Origin: Planctomycetota bacterium
GTDB lineage: Bacteria; Planctomycetota; SZUA-567
Direction: 5' to 3'
Assembly: GCA_020860865.1 (NCBI GenBank)
Contig: JAJBTL010000211.1
Coordinates: 1 to 5,970, forward strand
Length of the DNA: 5,970 nucleotides
Part shown: piece after piece, positions 5,580 through 5,970 of the stretch
How positions within the stretch are numbered: position 1 is the first letter of the stretch
Layout of the letters: each line of letters begins with the position of its first letter
Program-made: the position numbers and the translations under genes
The notes under the pieces: model-generated
Database searches by the model: none
The model's input: only the letters and a program-made list of their open reading frames with translations
What the model was told of the DNA's origin: nothing

Positions 5580-5668
5580 CCAGTTGCCACACCGGGAAGC
5601 GGCGTAGGGTCGCCATCCGGCTCCCTGTCCCGACAACGTCCACCGCCCTGCGCCGATCAGCCGGTTCC

Positions 5669-5674
5669 TGGAAG
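5669..5674 (+). promoter_or_regulatory. Ribosome binding site of the secreted-protein gene
   Basis: TGGAAG ends 8 nt before the ATG at 5683. It also overlaps an in-frame GTG at 5674, which makes that GTG an unlikely start. Confidence 0.6.
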
Positions 5675-5682
5675 TGAACCGC

Positions 5683-5970
5683 ATGCGCACCCTCATCCGC
5701 CGTCTCGCCTTGTTGGTCCTCGCCGTCATTGCCGTCAATCCGCCCGTCCGCGCCGCCGAACTCCAATCCGGCGTCGACTACCCGGACCCCATCGTCGTCA
5801 GTGGCGGTGACAGCCTCACCACCAGCTACGGACCGAACGCTGCCCCGGCCATCGTCAGCGGGAGCATCAGCGGCGACGATGACGCCGTCCTCACCATCCA
5901 GAATAGTGGCGGCGGCGCCGTCAACCTCCGTGGCGACAACAGCGGTTTCCTCGGGAGCGTCGCCCTGACC
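5683..5970 (+). CDS. Secreted beta-rich protein, autotransporter or beta-helix adhesin type (C-terminus cut by window edge)
   Basis: The first 96 codons of a gene that continues past the right edge. Residues 1-24 form a signal peptide: basic MRTLIRR, a hydrophobic core LALLVLAVIAV, then V22-R23-A24 as a likely signal peptidase I site before A25-E26. The mature part is rich in Gly, Ser, Asn, Asp and Val, with short beta-strand patterns such as AVLTIQNSGGGAVNL (68-82) and GDNSGFLGSV (84-93). The N-S-G-F-x-G-x-V phrase is typical of the autotransporter-associated beta-strand repeats of large surface proteins in Verrucomicrobia, Lentisphaerae and Proteobacteria. Codon use is strongly GC at third positions, as in the other real genes. 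Export would be by Sec; there is no twin-arginine motif of the SRRxFLK kind, so it is not an evident TatA client. Whether a C-terminal barrel or sorting signal follows cannot be seen. Confidence 0.8.
   Translation, partial: MRTLIRRLALLVLAVIAVNPPVRAAELQSGVDYPDPIVVSGGDSLTTSYGPNAAPAIVSGSISGDDDAVLTIQNSGGGAVNLRGDNSGFLGSVALT

Larger units (their letters stand above)
3966..5682. other. Long region with no convincing protein gene
   Basis: About 1.7 kb between tatA and the secreted-protein gene. All open frames here have irregular codon use, low-complexity or Pro-rich translations and no recognisable domain. The left third (4108-4444) has several strong inverted repeats and a minus-strand terminator. 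The centre (about 4575-4670) collapses into G and C homopolymers. The stretch at 4671-5100 shows little except a small hairpin at 4838-4860. The stretch at 5100-5580 is visibly AT-richer, with palindromes and promoter-like boxes. Part of the region may be a long control region for the gene at 5683. Confidence 0.6.

Noticed and set aside
5300..5677. 125-codon plus-strand open frame with a GTG start before the secreted-protein gene
   Set aside because: No ribosome site, no recognisable family, unusual composition, and it overlaps the palindromic AT-rich leader.
1..5970. CRISPR array, insertion sequence, integrase, toxin-antitoxin pair or phage gene
   Set aside because: No regularly spaced repeats, no transposase or integrase motifs and no paired small genes were found on either strand.

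Overview
The window reads as a GC-rich Gram-negative bacterial chromosome segment. Three things point to the PVC superphylum (Lentisphaerae, Verrucomicrobia or Planctomycetes): the TatA has a short N-terminal extension ending in PGG and an FGKRLPG hinge; a family 5 solute-binding protein is held by a transmembrane stalk instead of a lipobox; and a zinc-ribbon protein carries a Pro/Ala-rich linker. A Victivallis-like lentisphaerete would fit, but this is inference from protein style and no marker gene is present.

Left part (1-3528, minus strand). A partial gene runs off the left edge. It encodes a protein with an N-terminal, slightly degenerate zinc ribbon, a long low-complexity Pro/Ala linker and a membrane helix. 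A 554-base gap separates it from a complete 677-residue peptide/oligosaccharide-type ABC solute-binding protein, anchored by an N-terminal transmembrane helix and a coiled-coil stalk. The gap holds a candidate promoter, a perfect 14-bp inverted repeat in an AT-rich island, and a strong GC hairpin.

Middle (3529-3965). A 170-base divergent control region separates the solute-binding protein gene from a plus-strand tatA. The best promoter candidates on the two strands have overlapping -10 boxes. TatA forms the pore of the twin-arginine export system; tatB and tatC are not in view.

Right part (3966-5682). About 1.7 kb has no convincing protein gene. It contains an intrinsic terminator that works only on the minus strand (4108-4135), directly downstream of a cluster of inverted repeats. 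This is the best hint of an unannotated transcript, possibly a structured ncRNA. It also contains C14 and C21 homopolymers (4625-4670), which look like an assembly or sequencing fault, or else a G-quadruplex-prone tract on the minus strand, and then an AT-richer stretch with several small palindromes.

Right edge (5683-5970, plus strand). The start of a secreted protein: a signal peptide followed by Gly/Ser/Asn/Asp-rich short beta-strand sequence of the autotransporter or beta-helix adhesin type. It is cut by the window end.

The genes do not form one obvious operon. Their common theme is the cell envelope: solute capture, protein export and a surface/secreted protein. No CRISPR array, tRNA, rRNA, transposase or phage gene was seen. 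The strongest lead for something undescribed is the minus-strand structured region at 4108-4444.
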